Origin: Ignavibacteriales bacterium
GTDB taxonomy: Bacteria > Bacteroidota > Ignavibacteria > Ignavibacteriales > Melioribacteraceae
NCBI GenBank assembly: GCA_016177735.1
Contig: JACOUS010000007.1
Location: 1-64,000, forward strand
DNA: 64,000 nt
Reading direction: 5' to 3'
Shown here: positions 52,872 through 61,335 of the stretch, piece after piece
How the letters are laid out: the number at the start of each line of letters is the position of its first letter
Position numbering within the stretch: position 1 is the first letter of the stretch
Translations under genes and position numbers: made by a program
The notes under the pieces: model-generated
Seen by the model: only the letters and a program-made list of their open reading frames with translations
What the model was told of the DNA's origin: nothing
Database searches by the model: none

Positions 52872-54133
52872 AATATATTTTATTTGTTCTCCTCTCGTTC
52901 ATCACAATCAACGCTCAGCAAGTTGCAGATAAGATTGCGGCTGTAGTTGATAATGAAATTATTTTAAAATCGGAACTTGATTTCCGCCTGACAATGGAAG
53001 CTGCCCAGCGCAATCTTGATCCGAAAAACGAAACGCTGCAAAAACAAATTCTCAATCAACTCATCGAAGAAAAATTATTGTATGCACAAGCCGAATTAGA
53101 TTCGGTAACGGTTAAAGATGAACAGGTTACCGAAGTGCTCGAAAATCAGATCAACTATTTCATACAGCAGTACGGTTCAAAAGAAAAATTAGAACAAATT
53201 TACGGGATGCCGGTTGAGAAAATAAAACGGACAATGCGCGACGACACGAGGAAAAGTTTGATGGCACAAGCTGTCCAGCAGAAAAAATTCGGCGAGCTTC
53301 AGGTTTCCAGAAAAGAGGTTGAAGAATTCTACGAGAGTTTTAAAGACTCGCTTGGTATCGTACCGGATAAATATACTCTTGCGCATATCTTCCAAAATCC
53401 GAAAACCGGCGAGCAGATAAAAAAGAAAGCAAAAGATTCTGCTCAATCACTTCTTGATACATTAAAGAAAGGTGCCGACTTTGCCGAGCTCGCAAAAAAA
53501 TTCTCCAACGATCAGGGCAGTGCTTCGCAAGGCGGCGATCTCGGTTTTGTGAAGAGGGGAGTGCTTGTTCCCGAATTTGAAGCCGCTGCATATTCGCTTT
53601 CACAAAATCAAATTTCCGGAATTGTTGAAACGCAATTCGGTTATCATATCATTCAGCTTTTGGAAAGACGCGGCGATGCTGTTCATGCCCGGCACATATT
53701 AATAAAATTTAATACCGATGATCAAGCCGATCTTAAAGCGATTGAATTTTTGAATGAACTCCGCGACAGCATTACTTCCGGCAAAAATATTTTTGAATAC
53801 TATGCAAAGAAATACAGCGATGATAAAAATACCGGCAAGTTTGGCGGCGAACTCGGAACATTTGAAGTAAATCAGCTTGATAAAACTCTCACCGATATTA
53901 TTTATAAATTACGCGAAGGCGAGATCAGTTTTCCGAAACGATTGGAGATCGACCGCAATACTTACGGTTATCATATTGTGAAATTAATTAAGAGAGTTCC
54001 GGAACATAAAGCGAATCTTGATATCGACTTTAGTGAGATAAAGAGATTGACCGAATACTATAAACGGCAGAAACTTTATGCTAAGTGGATGGAAGAATTG
54101 AAAGAAAAGATTTATTGGGAAACGAGATTATAA
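52868..54133 (+). CDS. surA: Periplasmic chaperone / peptidyl-prolyl isomerase SurA
   Basis: 421 residues. A signal peptide (1-16, ending NAQQ) leads to the SurA N-terminal chaperone domain (DKIAAVVDNEIILKSELDFR), then two parvulin domains (about 160-270 and 273-380). The first has GGDLGFVKRGVLVPEFEAAA and GYHIIQLLE; the second has FGGELGTFEVNQL and GYHIVKL. Length and layout match SurA. It guides unfolded outer-membrane proteins across the periplasm. It is the third gene of the chaperone operon. Confidence 0.92.
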   Translation: MKYILFVLLSFITINAQQVADKIAAVVDNEIILKSELDFRLTMEAAQRNLDPKNETLQKQILNQLIEEKLLYAQAELDSVTVKDEQVTEVLENQINYFIQQYGSKEKLEQIYGMPVEKIKRTMRDDTRKSLMAQAVQQKKFGELQVSRKEVEEFYESFKDSLGIVPDKYTLAHIFQNPKTGEQIKKKAKDSAQSLLDTLKKGADFAELAKKFSNDQGSASQGGDLGFVKRGVLVPEFEAAAYSLSQNQISGIVETQFGYHIIQLLERRGDAVHARHILIKFNTDDQADLKAIEFLNELRDSITSGKNIFEYYAKKYSDDKNTGKFGGELGTFEVNQLDKTLTDIIYKLREGEISFPKRLEIDRNTYGYHIVKLIKRVPEHKANLDIDFSEIKRLTEYYKRQKLYAKWMEELKEKIYWETRL

Positions 54134-54155
54134 GAATAGTAATGATTGTTTGAAA

Positions 54156-54185
54156 AATTGCCACGGCATTTAGGTCGTGGCAATT
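54156..54185. repeat. Palindromic repeat after surA
   Basis: AATTGCCACG and CGTGGCAATT pair perfectly around GCATTTAGGT, a member of the window-wide family with the outer arms kept and the inner stem decayed. It lies 22 bases after the surA stop and may act as a transcript end. The gap to the MoxR gene shows no ORF. Confidence 0.8.
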
Positions 54186-54268
54186 CGTAAAGTAAGTTGT
54201 GCAAAAACTTTTTATGTAGAAAATAAACTCGCTAATAGCGTAAAACTTTATAAGCAGAAGGAAATAAT

Positions 54269-55258
54269 TTGCCGGAAAAAATAACAAACGATATTGAAGG
54301 TGTAGAAAAATTATCTCATTCGATAAAACAAATCAAACAAGAGATCGGCAAGGTAATTATCGGGCAAGAGACGATAATTAATGATCTGCTTGTGAGTCTG
54401 CTTGCGAGAGGTCATTGTTTATTAATCGGTGTGCCGGGGCTTGCAAAAACATTACTGATAAAAACACTTGCCGAAGTACTTGATTTGAAATTTAACCGGA
54501 TACAATTTACACCCGATCTCATGCCTGGCGATATCACCGGGACAGAAATTATTGACGAAGATATTGCAACCAAACAACGCGCATTTAGATTTATCAAAGG
54601 ACCGGTTTTTGCAAACATTATTCTGGCTGATGAAATAAATCGAACACCTCCTAAAACACAAGCTGCTCTGCTTGAAGCGATGCAAGAACACAAGGTTACA
54701 GCCGCCGGCGTAACTCATAAATTGGAAGAACCGTTCTTTGTGCTTGCAACACAAAACCCGATTGAACAAGAAGGTACATATCCCTTGCCGGAGGCACAGC
54801 TCGATCGTTTCATGTTTAATCTCTGGCTCGATTATCCATCCTTCGATGAAGAAATTGAAATAATAAAAAAGACAACGAGCGATTACAAACCGGAGGTCAA
54901 AAAAATTCTCGGCGGTGAAGATTTGATTTATTATCAAGAGTTAATCAAACGCGTGCCGGTTGCAGATAATGTGATTCAGTTTGCCGTAAATTTTGTGAAC
55001 TCAACACGACCGACAAACGGAGCTTCCGAGCAGTTTGTGAAAGACTGGATTAGCTGGGGCGCCGGTCCGCGCGCATCGCAATATTTAATCCTTGCCGCAA
55101 AAACAAGAGCCGTGATTGAAGGAAGATTTACTCCTTCTATTGATGATGTGAAAGCATTTCTTATTCCGGTTCTGCGCCACCGCATTATTCCAAACTTCTC
55201 CGCAGAAGCAGACGGAATTACTTCGGTGGAAATAATTAATAGGTTGATGAAGATATAA
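54269..55258 (+). CDS. MoxR-family AAA+ ATPase
   Basis: 329 residues from a TTG start with AGAAGGAAAT upstream. The P-loop is GVPGLAKT near residues 52-59, Walker B is ILADEINRTPPKTQAALLEAMQE, sensor 1 is ATQNPIEQEGTYPLPEAQLDRF, and sensor 2 is GPRASQYLI. MoxR proteins act as chaperone-like ATPases, usually with a DUF58 and VWA gene downstream. Here the next genes are a VOC protein and an M23 peptidase, so the usual partners are missing. It belongs to a different MoxR subgroup from the ATPase at 186-1691. Confidence 0.93.
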   Translation: MPEKITNDIEGVEKLSHSIKQIKQEIGKVIIGQETIINDLLVSLLARGHCLLIGVPGLAKTLLIKTLAEVLDLKFNRIQFTPDLMPGDITGTEIIDEDIATKQRAFRFIKGPVFANIILADEINRTPPKTQAALLEAMQEHKVTAAGVTHKLEEPFFVLATQNPIEQEGTYPLPEAQLDRFMFNLWLDYPSFDEEIEIIKKTTSDYKPEVKKILGGEDLIYYQELIKRVPVADNVIQFAVNFVNSTRPTNGASEQFVKDWISWGAGPRASQYLILAAKTRAVIEGRFTPSIDDVKAFLIPVLRHRIIPNFSAEADGITSVEIINRLMKI

Positions 55259-55301
55259 TTGTTCCGCATCCCATCAATTAAAAAAATCCGAAAGGAAATT
55301 T

Positions 55302-55676
55302 ATGAACCGAATAATACATTTTGAGATAGCCGCAAACAATCCCGAAAAGGTGATTGAGTTTTACAAAACAGTTTTCGGATGGAACATACAGCAGTGGGGA
55401 AGTGAAGAGTACTGGCTGGCATTTACCGGCAATAAAAATGAACCCGGAATTGACGGTGCCTTTTTCAAACCGAAAGGATCAATGCCCGGCAATGGTTTTG
55501 TTAATACAATTCAAGTAGAAAACATTGATACTGCTGCTGAAAAAGTTAAAGCAAACGGCGGCAAAATTGTTTTTGAAAAAACTGTTATCCCTTCGGTCGG
55601 TTATCTTGTTTACTGTACTGATGTTGAAGGAACAATTTTCGGCATGATGCAAGAGGATGCGGATGCCGGCAAGTAA
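55302..55676 (+). CDS. VOC-fold (glyoxalase-like) protein
   Basis: 124 residues, a single VOC domain of two beta-alpha-beta-beta-beta units. The start NRIIHFEIAANNPEKVIEFY has the first metal-ligand His and the FYKTVFGW motif; the end YCTDVEGTIFGMMQ resembles the DPEGN end of the family. Substrate unknown; many such proteins are putative antibiotic- or aldehyde-handling enzymes. AAAGGAAAT precedes the ATG. The stop overlaps the start of the M23 gene by 20 bases. Confidence 0.85.
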   Translation: MNRIIHFEIAANNPEKVIEFYKTVFGWNIQQWGSEEYWLAFTGNKNEPGIDGAFFKPKGSMPGNGFVNTIQVENIDTAAEKVKANGGKIVFEKTVIPSVGYLVYCTDVEGTIFGMMQEDADAGK

Positions 55677-56913
55677 TAAAGTTTTACTGTTTGCACTTTG
55701 TCTCTTTGTCACTTTGTTACTCAGCAACTGCCGCAAAGAAGAAACACAACCCGCACAAAAAATAGAACCAAATTCTTTCGGTCTCATCGTTGATTCGCTA
55801 ATTGAAGTACACGGCACAATAAATTCCGGCGAAACACTCGGCGATATTTTAATTCCGCACGGTCTTTCCGATGAGCAGATATTCCAAATTTCCGAAAAAG
55901 CAGAAAAAATTTTCCCGGTAAAAAATTTCAGAGCCGACGATGAGTATTATCTCTACGCACAATGGGATACGGTTGAAACGGTAAAGTATCTTGTTTATGT
56001 GCGCGATCCGGTTGAGTACGTTGTGTTCGATTTGCGCGACAGCGTAAATATTTATTCCGCCAAAAAAGAAGTTGAAGTGAAAGAATCCGTTGCGCAAGGA
56101 ACAATCAAGAATTCTTTGTGGCAGACTTTGGAATCGCTCAACATTGATCAGGATGTAGCCGTTAAACTTTCCGAAATTTATGCATGGCAGATCGACTTTT
56201 TCAGAATTCAGCCGAGCGATTCTTTTAAAGTAGTTTATCAGCAAAGTTTTGTGGAAGGGAAGCCGGTTGGAGTTGGAAAAGTTTTAACTGCAGTGTTCCG
56301 TCACGCAAAAAATGATTACTACGCTTTCCGCTTCGAACACGGAAACGAAGCCGGCTACTACGATGAAAAAGGAAATACATTGCGGAGAGCATTTTTAAAA
56401 GCGCCGCTAAAGTTCAGTAGAATTTCATCGCGTTATTCGCTTCGAAGATTTCATCCGATACTCGGAAGAGTTAAATCTCATCTCGGCACAGATTACGCCG
56501 CATCAACCGGTACCCCGATATTGAGCGTTGGCGACGGCGTTGTAAGCGATGCGCGTTACACAAGCGGCAACGGCAATTATGTTAAGGTAAAACATAACGC
56601 TACTTACACCACTCAATATTTGCACATGTCAAAATTTGCAAAGGGAATTAGAGCCGGCGTTCATGTTAAACAAGGACAGGTGATTGGATACGTTGGCAGT
56701 ACGGGACTTTCGACCGGTCCGCATGTTTGTTTCCGTTTTTGGAAGAACGGCAAACAAGTTGATCCTTTGCGCGAAAAGATTCCGAACTCGAAACCGATTG
56801 ATCAAAAACTCAAAGCTGAATTTGATCTCGTGAAAAATTCTCTCGCCGATAAATTGCGTAACAATGTAAATGATGTTACAGCGCCAATTCAAAATTCCGG
56901 AGCTGTGAACTAA
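55657..56913 (+). CDS. M23-family peptidoglycan peptidase lipoprotein
   Basis: 418 residues. The signal peptide ends in a lipobox LLSNC. The middle has a region resembling OapA/LysM-like modules of Bacteroidota M23 proteins. The C-terminal LytM domain starts at RFHPILGRVKSHLGTDYAAS (zinc ligands His and Asp) and has QYLHMSKFAKG (catalytic His). The last motif, usually HxH, reads STGPHVCFRFWK, with Cys in the place of the zinc-ligand His. Whether it cleaves peptidoglycan is open. Confidence 0.85.
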   Translation: MRMPASNKVLLFALCLFVTLLLSNCRKEETQPAQKIEPNSFGLIVDSLIEVHGTINSGETLGDILIPHGLSDEQIFQISEKAEKIFPVKNFRADDEYYLYAQWDTVETVKYLVYVRDPVEYVVFDLRDSVNIYSAKKEVEVKESVAQGTIKNSLWQTLESLNIDQDVAVKLSEIYAWQIDFFRIQPSDSFKVVYQQSFVEGKPVGVGKVLTAVFRHAKNDYYAFRFEHGNEAGYYDEKGNTLRRAFLKAPLKFSRISSRYSLRRFHPILGRVKSHLGTDYAASTGTPILSVGDGVVSDARYTSGNGNYVKVKHNATYTTQYLHMSKFAKGIRAGVHVKQGQVIGYVGSTGLSTGPHVCFRFWKNGKQVDPLREKIPNSKPIDQKLKAEFDLVKNSLADKLRNNVNDVTAPIQNSGAVN

Positions 56914-56933
56914 GAATTGTTTTTTCCTTATAA

Positions 56934-57066
56934 TAGCCACGACCCTCACGTTGTGGTCTAAATTTAGAAACGATTTCGACTTTAATCGAACATTGTACAA
57001 TAAAATTGTGGCTAAAACCTAATTCTTTTTCACATCAAGCCCGCGATCTAAAGATCGTGGCAAATT
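56934..57066. repeat. Palindromic repeats between the M23 gene and the E1/E2 fusion gene
   Basis: Decayed GCCACGACCCTCACGTTGTGG (56936-56956), CGACTTTAATCG (about 56977-56988), a GTGGCTAAAACC half and CCGCGATC-TAAA-GATCGTGG-CAAATT (57041-57066). The last is the GATC-stem variant also found at 1943-1970. The flanking genes converge, so it may help end both transcripts. Confidence 0.75.
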
Positions 57067-57129
57067 AATTCAGATCTACGACAATCACTTTCGTTAATCT
57101 AATTTTATTAACTGTTTCAACGAATCAAA

Positions 57130-60100
57130 TTAATTCCCGAAAGCTTTTTTAATTATCTCTTCTTGGGTAATCATAAATTGTTTTGATGAACCGCTCGCCG
57201 GGCTTGGGCTTTCAGGTCTTCCCACATAATTCAATTCTGCTTTTGCCGGTTTAATTTCAAGCAGACGAGGATATAAAAAATTCCATGCGCCCATGTTCAT
57301 CGGCTCTTCTTGTACCCAATGAATTGACGAAGCGTTTGCGTATCCTGAAAAAATTTCTGCAAGAAGTTTTTTATTGAACGGATAGTATTGCTCGACCCGG
57401 ACAATTGCAGTATCCGAAATTTTGCGGCTCTCTTTGTAGTTCAATAACTCGTAAAAGATTTTGCCGCTCGTCAATAAAATTTTTTTCACATCTTTTTTAT
57501 TGGCGGAAGCATCGTCAATTATTTCATGGAATTTTCCTTCGGTGAAATCATTAATAGGAGAGCGAGCCGCCGGAAGTCTCAGCAAACTTTTCGGCGTCAA
57601 AATTACAAGCGGCTTTTCGAGTCTGTTATGTTTCTGTCTTCGCAGAAGATGAAAATATTGAGCCGGTGTTGTCGGATTGCAGACGAACATATTTTCTTCG
57701 GCACACAAAATTAAAAATCTCTCGAGCCGTGCACTGCTGTGTTCCGGTCCTTGCCCTTCCTGACCGTGCGGCAGAAGCAATACGAGACTATTCGGCAATT
57801 GCCATTTTGTATTTGAAACGACAATAAAATTATCAATTATTACTTGTGCGCTGTTTGCAAAATCTCCGAACTGTGCTTCCCAAATTACAAGTGCAAGCGG
57901 ATCAGCAATGCTGTAGCCGAACTCAAATCCCAAAACGGCAGCTTCGGAAAGCAAGCTGTCAAGCGCTTCAATCTTCGCTTGATTTTCGGAAATATTATTA
58001 TGCGGCAGAATTTCTTCTTCGGTGTTCATGTTGGTAAAAATTAAATGCCTCTGACTGAATGTACCGCGTGCGCTGTCTTGTCCGCTCAATCTTACCGGTC
58101 TTCCTTCGAGAAGGAGAGCGCCGAATGCAAGTGCTTCCGCAAATGCCCAATCAATTTTTGCATCGCCGCTTAATAATTCTTTCCTCTTTTCAATCTGCTT
58201 TTTCAGTTTAGGGTTGAGTGTAAAATTATCGGGAAATTTTGTAATGCCTTCAACGATACTGCTCAACACTTCGAAAGGAACTTTTGTTTCGTTCTTGAAT
58301 TTGGAATCGTTATAAATTTCCGTTTTGTATGCAAGCGGACGGTCGCCGTAAAATTTTTCTTTTTTGCGTTTCGTGTTCCGCAGAGCATCTTCTAACTTTT
58401 CATAAATAGTATTTTCGAAAGCAACAATATCCAGATCCGATAAAATTTTCTCTTCGATCATCCGTTTGTGATAAATTTCTTTTACCGAAGAGTGTTCTTT
58501 AATTTTTTTATACATGAGCGGTTGTGTGTAAAACGGATCGTCGCCTTCATTGTGCCCGTGTCTTCTGTAGCCCATAAGATCAATCACAACATCTTTATGA
58601 AATTTTTGTCTGTACTCGTAAGCAAGCCGGGTTACCCAAAGAGAAGCCTCCGGATCGTCTCCGTTAACATGAAAGATCGGCGCTTGCACCATCTTTGCAA
58701 CATCTGTTGCATACGATGAAGAACGCGCATCTTCGGGATTGGTAGTAAATCCAATTTGATTATTGACGATTATATGAATTGTACCGCCGGTTCTGTAACC
58801 GCTCAACTGCGAGAGATTCAAAGTTTCTGCAACAACACCTTGCCCGGCAAAAGCCGCATCGCCGTGAATGAGAACCGGTATGTATTTGTTTTTTTCGTTG
58901 TCGTTGTTGCGTGTTTGTTTTGCACGCACAATTCCTTCAACAACGGGATTAACCCATTCAAGGTGGCTCGGGTTCGACGCAACGGAAACTTTTATTTCTT
59001 TGCCGCTCAATGTTTTGTATGTGCCCGAAGCACCGAGATGATATTTAACATCTCCGGTTCCTTGCGGCGAATCGGGATCGATATCTTCTTCGAACTCGGA
59101 AAAAATTTTGTTGTAGCTTTTTCCGATTATGTTGGAAAGAACATTCAATCTGCCGCGGTGTGCCATTCCTAAAAATATTTCTTTCACATTTTCGTTTGAT
59201 GAAAGTTCTAATAGATGATCGAGAACCGGGATTAATGTTTCGGAACCTTCGAGTGAAAATCTTTTGTGTCCTACAAATTTTGTATGGAGAAAATGTTCGA
59301 ACGCTTCTGCAATAACAAGCTGTTCCGTTATTCGTTTTTTCAGTTCGATGCCAAACTTTGGTTTGTTGAGAACCGGTTCCATCCTTTGCTGGAGCCACAG
59401 TTTTTCATCGGGATGCTGAATGTGCATGTATTCAACGCCGATTTTTTCGCAGTAGGTTTGATGAAGTACGTCAAGAATTTCGCGGAGCGTACCGCTCTGC
59501 ATGCCCTGCAAGTTGCCGGTGATGAACATGCGGTCGTAATCCCAAATTGTAAACCCGTGATTAGCCGGATCGAGTTCCTGATGATATGCTTTCGGCGGTT
59601 TCAACGGATTGATATCGGCAATCAAATGCCCGCGTACTCTGAACATATTAATCAATAATAAAACGCGTGCGTGTTTTTCAACTTCATCAATGTTGTCAAT
59701 CTTCGCAAATCTTTTTGAAAGAGTATCGAGTCCCCAGCCGACAGCTTTCTGCGGCAGATGGAGATCATCAAAAATTTTGTCGTAAAAATTTTCTTCGCCC
59801 AAAAGTAATTTATCAATGTAAGCGAGGAACTCTCCCGATTCGGCTCCTTGAATAATTCTGTGATCGTACGTGTTTGTGATATTCATAACTTTGCCGATGC
59901 CGAAAGAGGCGAGTGCCGATTCATGCATTGCTTTGAACTCAGCCGGATAATCAATAGACCCGATTGCAATGATGCATCCTTGTCCGCTCATTAATCTCGG
60001 TGTGGAAGAAACAGTGCCGATTCCGCCGGGATTAGTAAGTGTGATTGTTGTTCCTTGAAAATCAGGCGGCTCAAGTTTGCCGGTGCGCGATTTATCAATT

Positions 60101-60756
60101 AATAAATTGTACGCTGCAAAAAATTCTTTGAAATTCATCTGACCGGCATTTTTGATGTTTGGAACAATCAAAGAACGCGAGCCGTCTTTTCTTGTGATGT
60201 CAACTGCGAGTCCAAGATTGACATAAGATTTTTTTATGAGACTTGCTTTGCCGTCAACAATGCCAAATGAATTGTTTATACCGGGAAATTTTGAAATCGC
60301 TTTTACAATAGCATATGCAGCTATGTGGGTAAAAGAAATTTTTCCGCCGCCGGTTCTTTTTAAGTGCTGGTTAATAATTCTGCGGTTCTCTTCGAGAAGT
60401 TTAACTGAAATGGTTCTGAGTGAAGTTGCAGTGGGGATTTCCAAACTGCCTGTCATATTTTCAATTATCTTAGCACCTACTCCGGTGATCGGAACAAGTT
60501 CATCGGTAGGGGAAATATCGAACGATGTTTTTTGCTTCGGTTCAATTTTTTTTATTGATGTTTTTGATTCAAATACTTGAGCGGCTGGTTTAATTTTTCC
60601 GTTTTCTGTTAAATCATCGAAATAATTTTTCCAGTAATCGGGTACGGTATTTTTATCTTCCAAATATTTTTCGAAAAGATCGGCAACAAAACCGAAGTTG
60701 AATCCGAAATGATCGAACAACTCTTTATGAAATTTTGCGAGCTCTGGATTTTCCAT
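57130..60756 (-). CDS. kgd: 2-oxoglutarate dehydrogenase E1 fused to an E2-type acyltransferase domain (KGD-like)
   Basis: 1208 residues. Residues 1-50 are a SucA-type N-terminal motif (FGFNFGFVADLFEKYLEDKN). Residues about 80-330 are an E2 catalytic domain with TATSLRTISVKLLEENRR and TYDHRIIQGAESGEFL. Residues about 365-1208 are the thiamine-dependent E1 with HPDEKLWLQQRMEP, GMAHRGRLNVL, HGDAAFAGQGVVAET and GYRRHGHNEGDDP. No lipoyl domain is present. This architecture is that of mycobacterial KGD, and the DHR-x-x-QGA motif (Gln for the usual Asp) is the same as there. It oxidises or decarboxylates 2-oxoglutarate in the TCA cycle. Confidence 0.93.
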   Translation of the reverse strand: MENPELAKFHKELFDHFGFNFGFVADLFEKYLEDKNTVPDYWKNYFDDLTENGKIKPAAQVFESKTSIKKIEPKQKTSFDISPTDELVPITGVGAKIIENMTGSLEIPTATSLRTISVKLLEENRRIINQHLKRTGGGKISFTHIAAYAIVKAISKFPGINNSFGIVDGKASLIKKSYVNLGLAVDITRKDGSRSLIVPNIKNAGQMNFKEFFAAYNLLIDKSRTGKLEPPDFQGTTITLTNPGGIGTVSSTPRLMSGQGCIIAIGSIDYPAEFKAMHESALASFGIGKVMNITNTYDHRIIQGAESGEFLAYIDKLLLGEENFYDKIFDDLHLPQKAVGWGLDTLSKRFAKIDNIDEVEKHARVLLLINMFRVRGHLIADINPLKPPKAYHQELDPANHGFTIWDYDRMFITGNLQGMQSGTLREILDVLHQTYCEKIGVEYMHIQHPDEKLWLQQRMEPVLNKPKFGIELKKRITEQLVIAEAFEHFLHTKFVGHKRFSLEGSETLIPVLDHLLELSSNENVKEIFLGMAHRGRLNVLSNIIGKSYNKIFSEFEEDIDPDSPQGTGDVKYHLGASGTYKTLSGKEIKVSVASNPSHLEWVNPVVEGIVRAKQTRNNDNEKNKYIPVLIHGDAAFAGQGVVAETLNLSQLSGYRTGGTIHIIVNNQIGFTTNPEDARSSSYATDVAKMVQAPIFHVNGDDPEASLWVTRLAYEYRQKFHKDVVIDLMGYRRHGHNEGDDPFYTQPLMYKKIKEHSSVKEIYHKRMIEEKILSDLDIVAFENTIYEKLEDALRNTKRKKEKFYGDRPLAYKTEIYNDSKFKNETKVPFEVLSSIVEGITKFPDNFTLNPKLKKQIEKRKELLSGDAKIDWAFAEALAFGALLLEGRPVRLSGQDSARGTFSQRHLIFTNMNTEEEILPHNNISENQAKIEALDSLLSEAAVLGFEFGYSIADPLALVIWEAQFGDFANSAQVIIDNFIVVSNTKWQLPNSLVLLLPHGQEGQGPEHSSARLERFLILCAEENMFVCNPTTPAQYFHLLRRQKHNRLEKPLVILTPKSLLRLPAARSPINDFTEGKFHEIIDDASANKKDVKKILLTSGKIFYELLNYKESRKISDTAIVRVEQYYPFNKKLLAEIFSGYANASSIHWVQEEPMNMGAWNFLYPRLLEIKPAKAELNYVGRPESPSPASGSSKQFMITQEEIIKKAFGN

Positions 60757-61047
60757 TTAATGGTAGTCTTTCTTTTTAATGTTAACATTATAATCGGATG
60801 TTTTGTTCTATACAAAGTTAGGAACTCGAAGTTGAAAAATAAAATCTGAATAGAATTATTAATCCTTACGTGCTTTATAATTTTATTGCGAACTTAGCGT
60901 GGTTTTTCCCCTTCGCAAGTGCGTGAGGCTAATTGCAAAGACACAAAAATAAATTTCATTGAGCTATCGGGATAAAACATACCATGCTGTGCAGAGCATA
61001 ATGCTGCTTTTATGCTGTTTTGTTCCCGGCTTGTTGATAAAAAATTA

Positions 61048-61071
61048 TTCATAATTATGCATAATTATGCA
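61048..61071. promoter_or_regulatory. Candidate ArgR-like operator upstream of lysW
   Basis: Within the 411-base gap 60757-61167, which otherwise shows no gene, ATAATTATGC is repeated twice in tandem (61051-61070). The 18-base stretch 61051-61068 is a perfect palindrome. TGCAT-AATT-ATGCA at 61058-61071 fits the ArgR/AhrC half-site pattern TGnAT-N4-ATnCA, and TTCAT-AATT-ATGCA at 61048-61061 overlaps it. The site is 97 bases before the lysW ATG. AT-rich palindromes arise by chance, so this is tentative. Confidence 0.35.
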
Positions 61072-61167
61072 TCAACCCAAAATAAAATTATTATTTTTGA
61101 ACACTTTAATTGCGAAGGCATGAATAATTTTTTATTTTCGCACAAAGTTTTATCAAAAGGAGTAAAA

Positions 61168-61335
61168 ATGAAAACAGAATGCCCGGTTTGCGGAGCGGCG
61201 ATAGAACTTGCGGAAGGTACTGTAGTTGGCGAATTGCTTGAATGCCCGGACTGCGGAACCGAACTGGAAGTTGTAACACTCGATCCGCCCGAAGTTAAAG
61301 AAGCTCCTCAAGAAGAAGAAGACTGGGGTGAATAA
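61168..61335 (+). CDS. lysW: LysW amino-group carrier protein
   Basis: 55 residues from the ATG at 61168, with AAAAGGAG upstream; a much longer frame starting at 61012 has no support. Two Zn-finger Cys pairs are visible (CPVCG near residue 5 and CPDCG near 31), and the C-terminus is EDWGE, the conserved tail whose terminal Glu side carboxylate is joined to the amino group of alpha-aminoadipate or glutamate. It protects and carries the intermediate in lysine (and in some organisms arginine) synthesis. It overlaps the next gene by eight bases. Confidence 0.95.
   Translation: MKTECPVCGAAIELAEGTVVGELLECPDCGTELEVVTLDPPEVKEAPQEEEDWGE

Noticed and set aside
60813-60820. Promoter of the E1/E2 fusion gene (TAACTTTG on the minus strand)
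   Set aside because: Only the -7 element is seen; the expected -33 position has no TTG, so it is not listed as a feature.
61012-61167. 107-residue form of LysW
   Set aside because: The added 52 residues cover the palindromic upstream region. LysW proteins are about 55 residues, and a strong ribosome site precedes the ATG at 61168.
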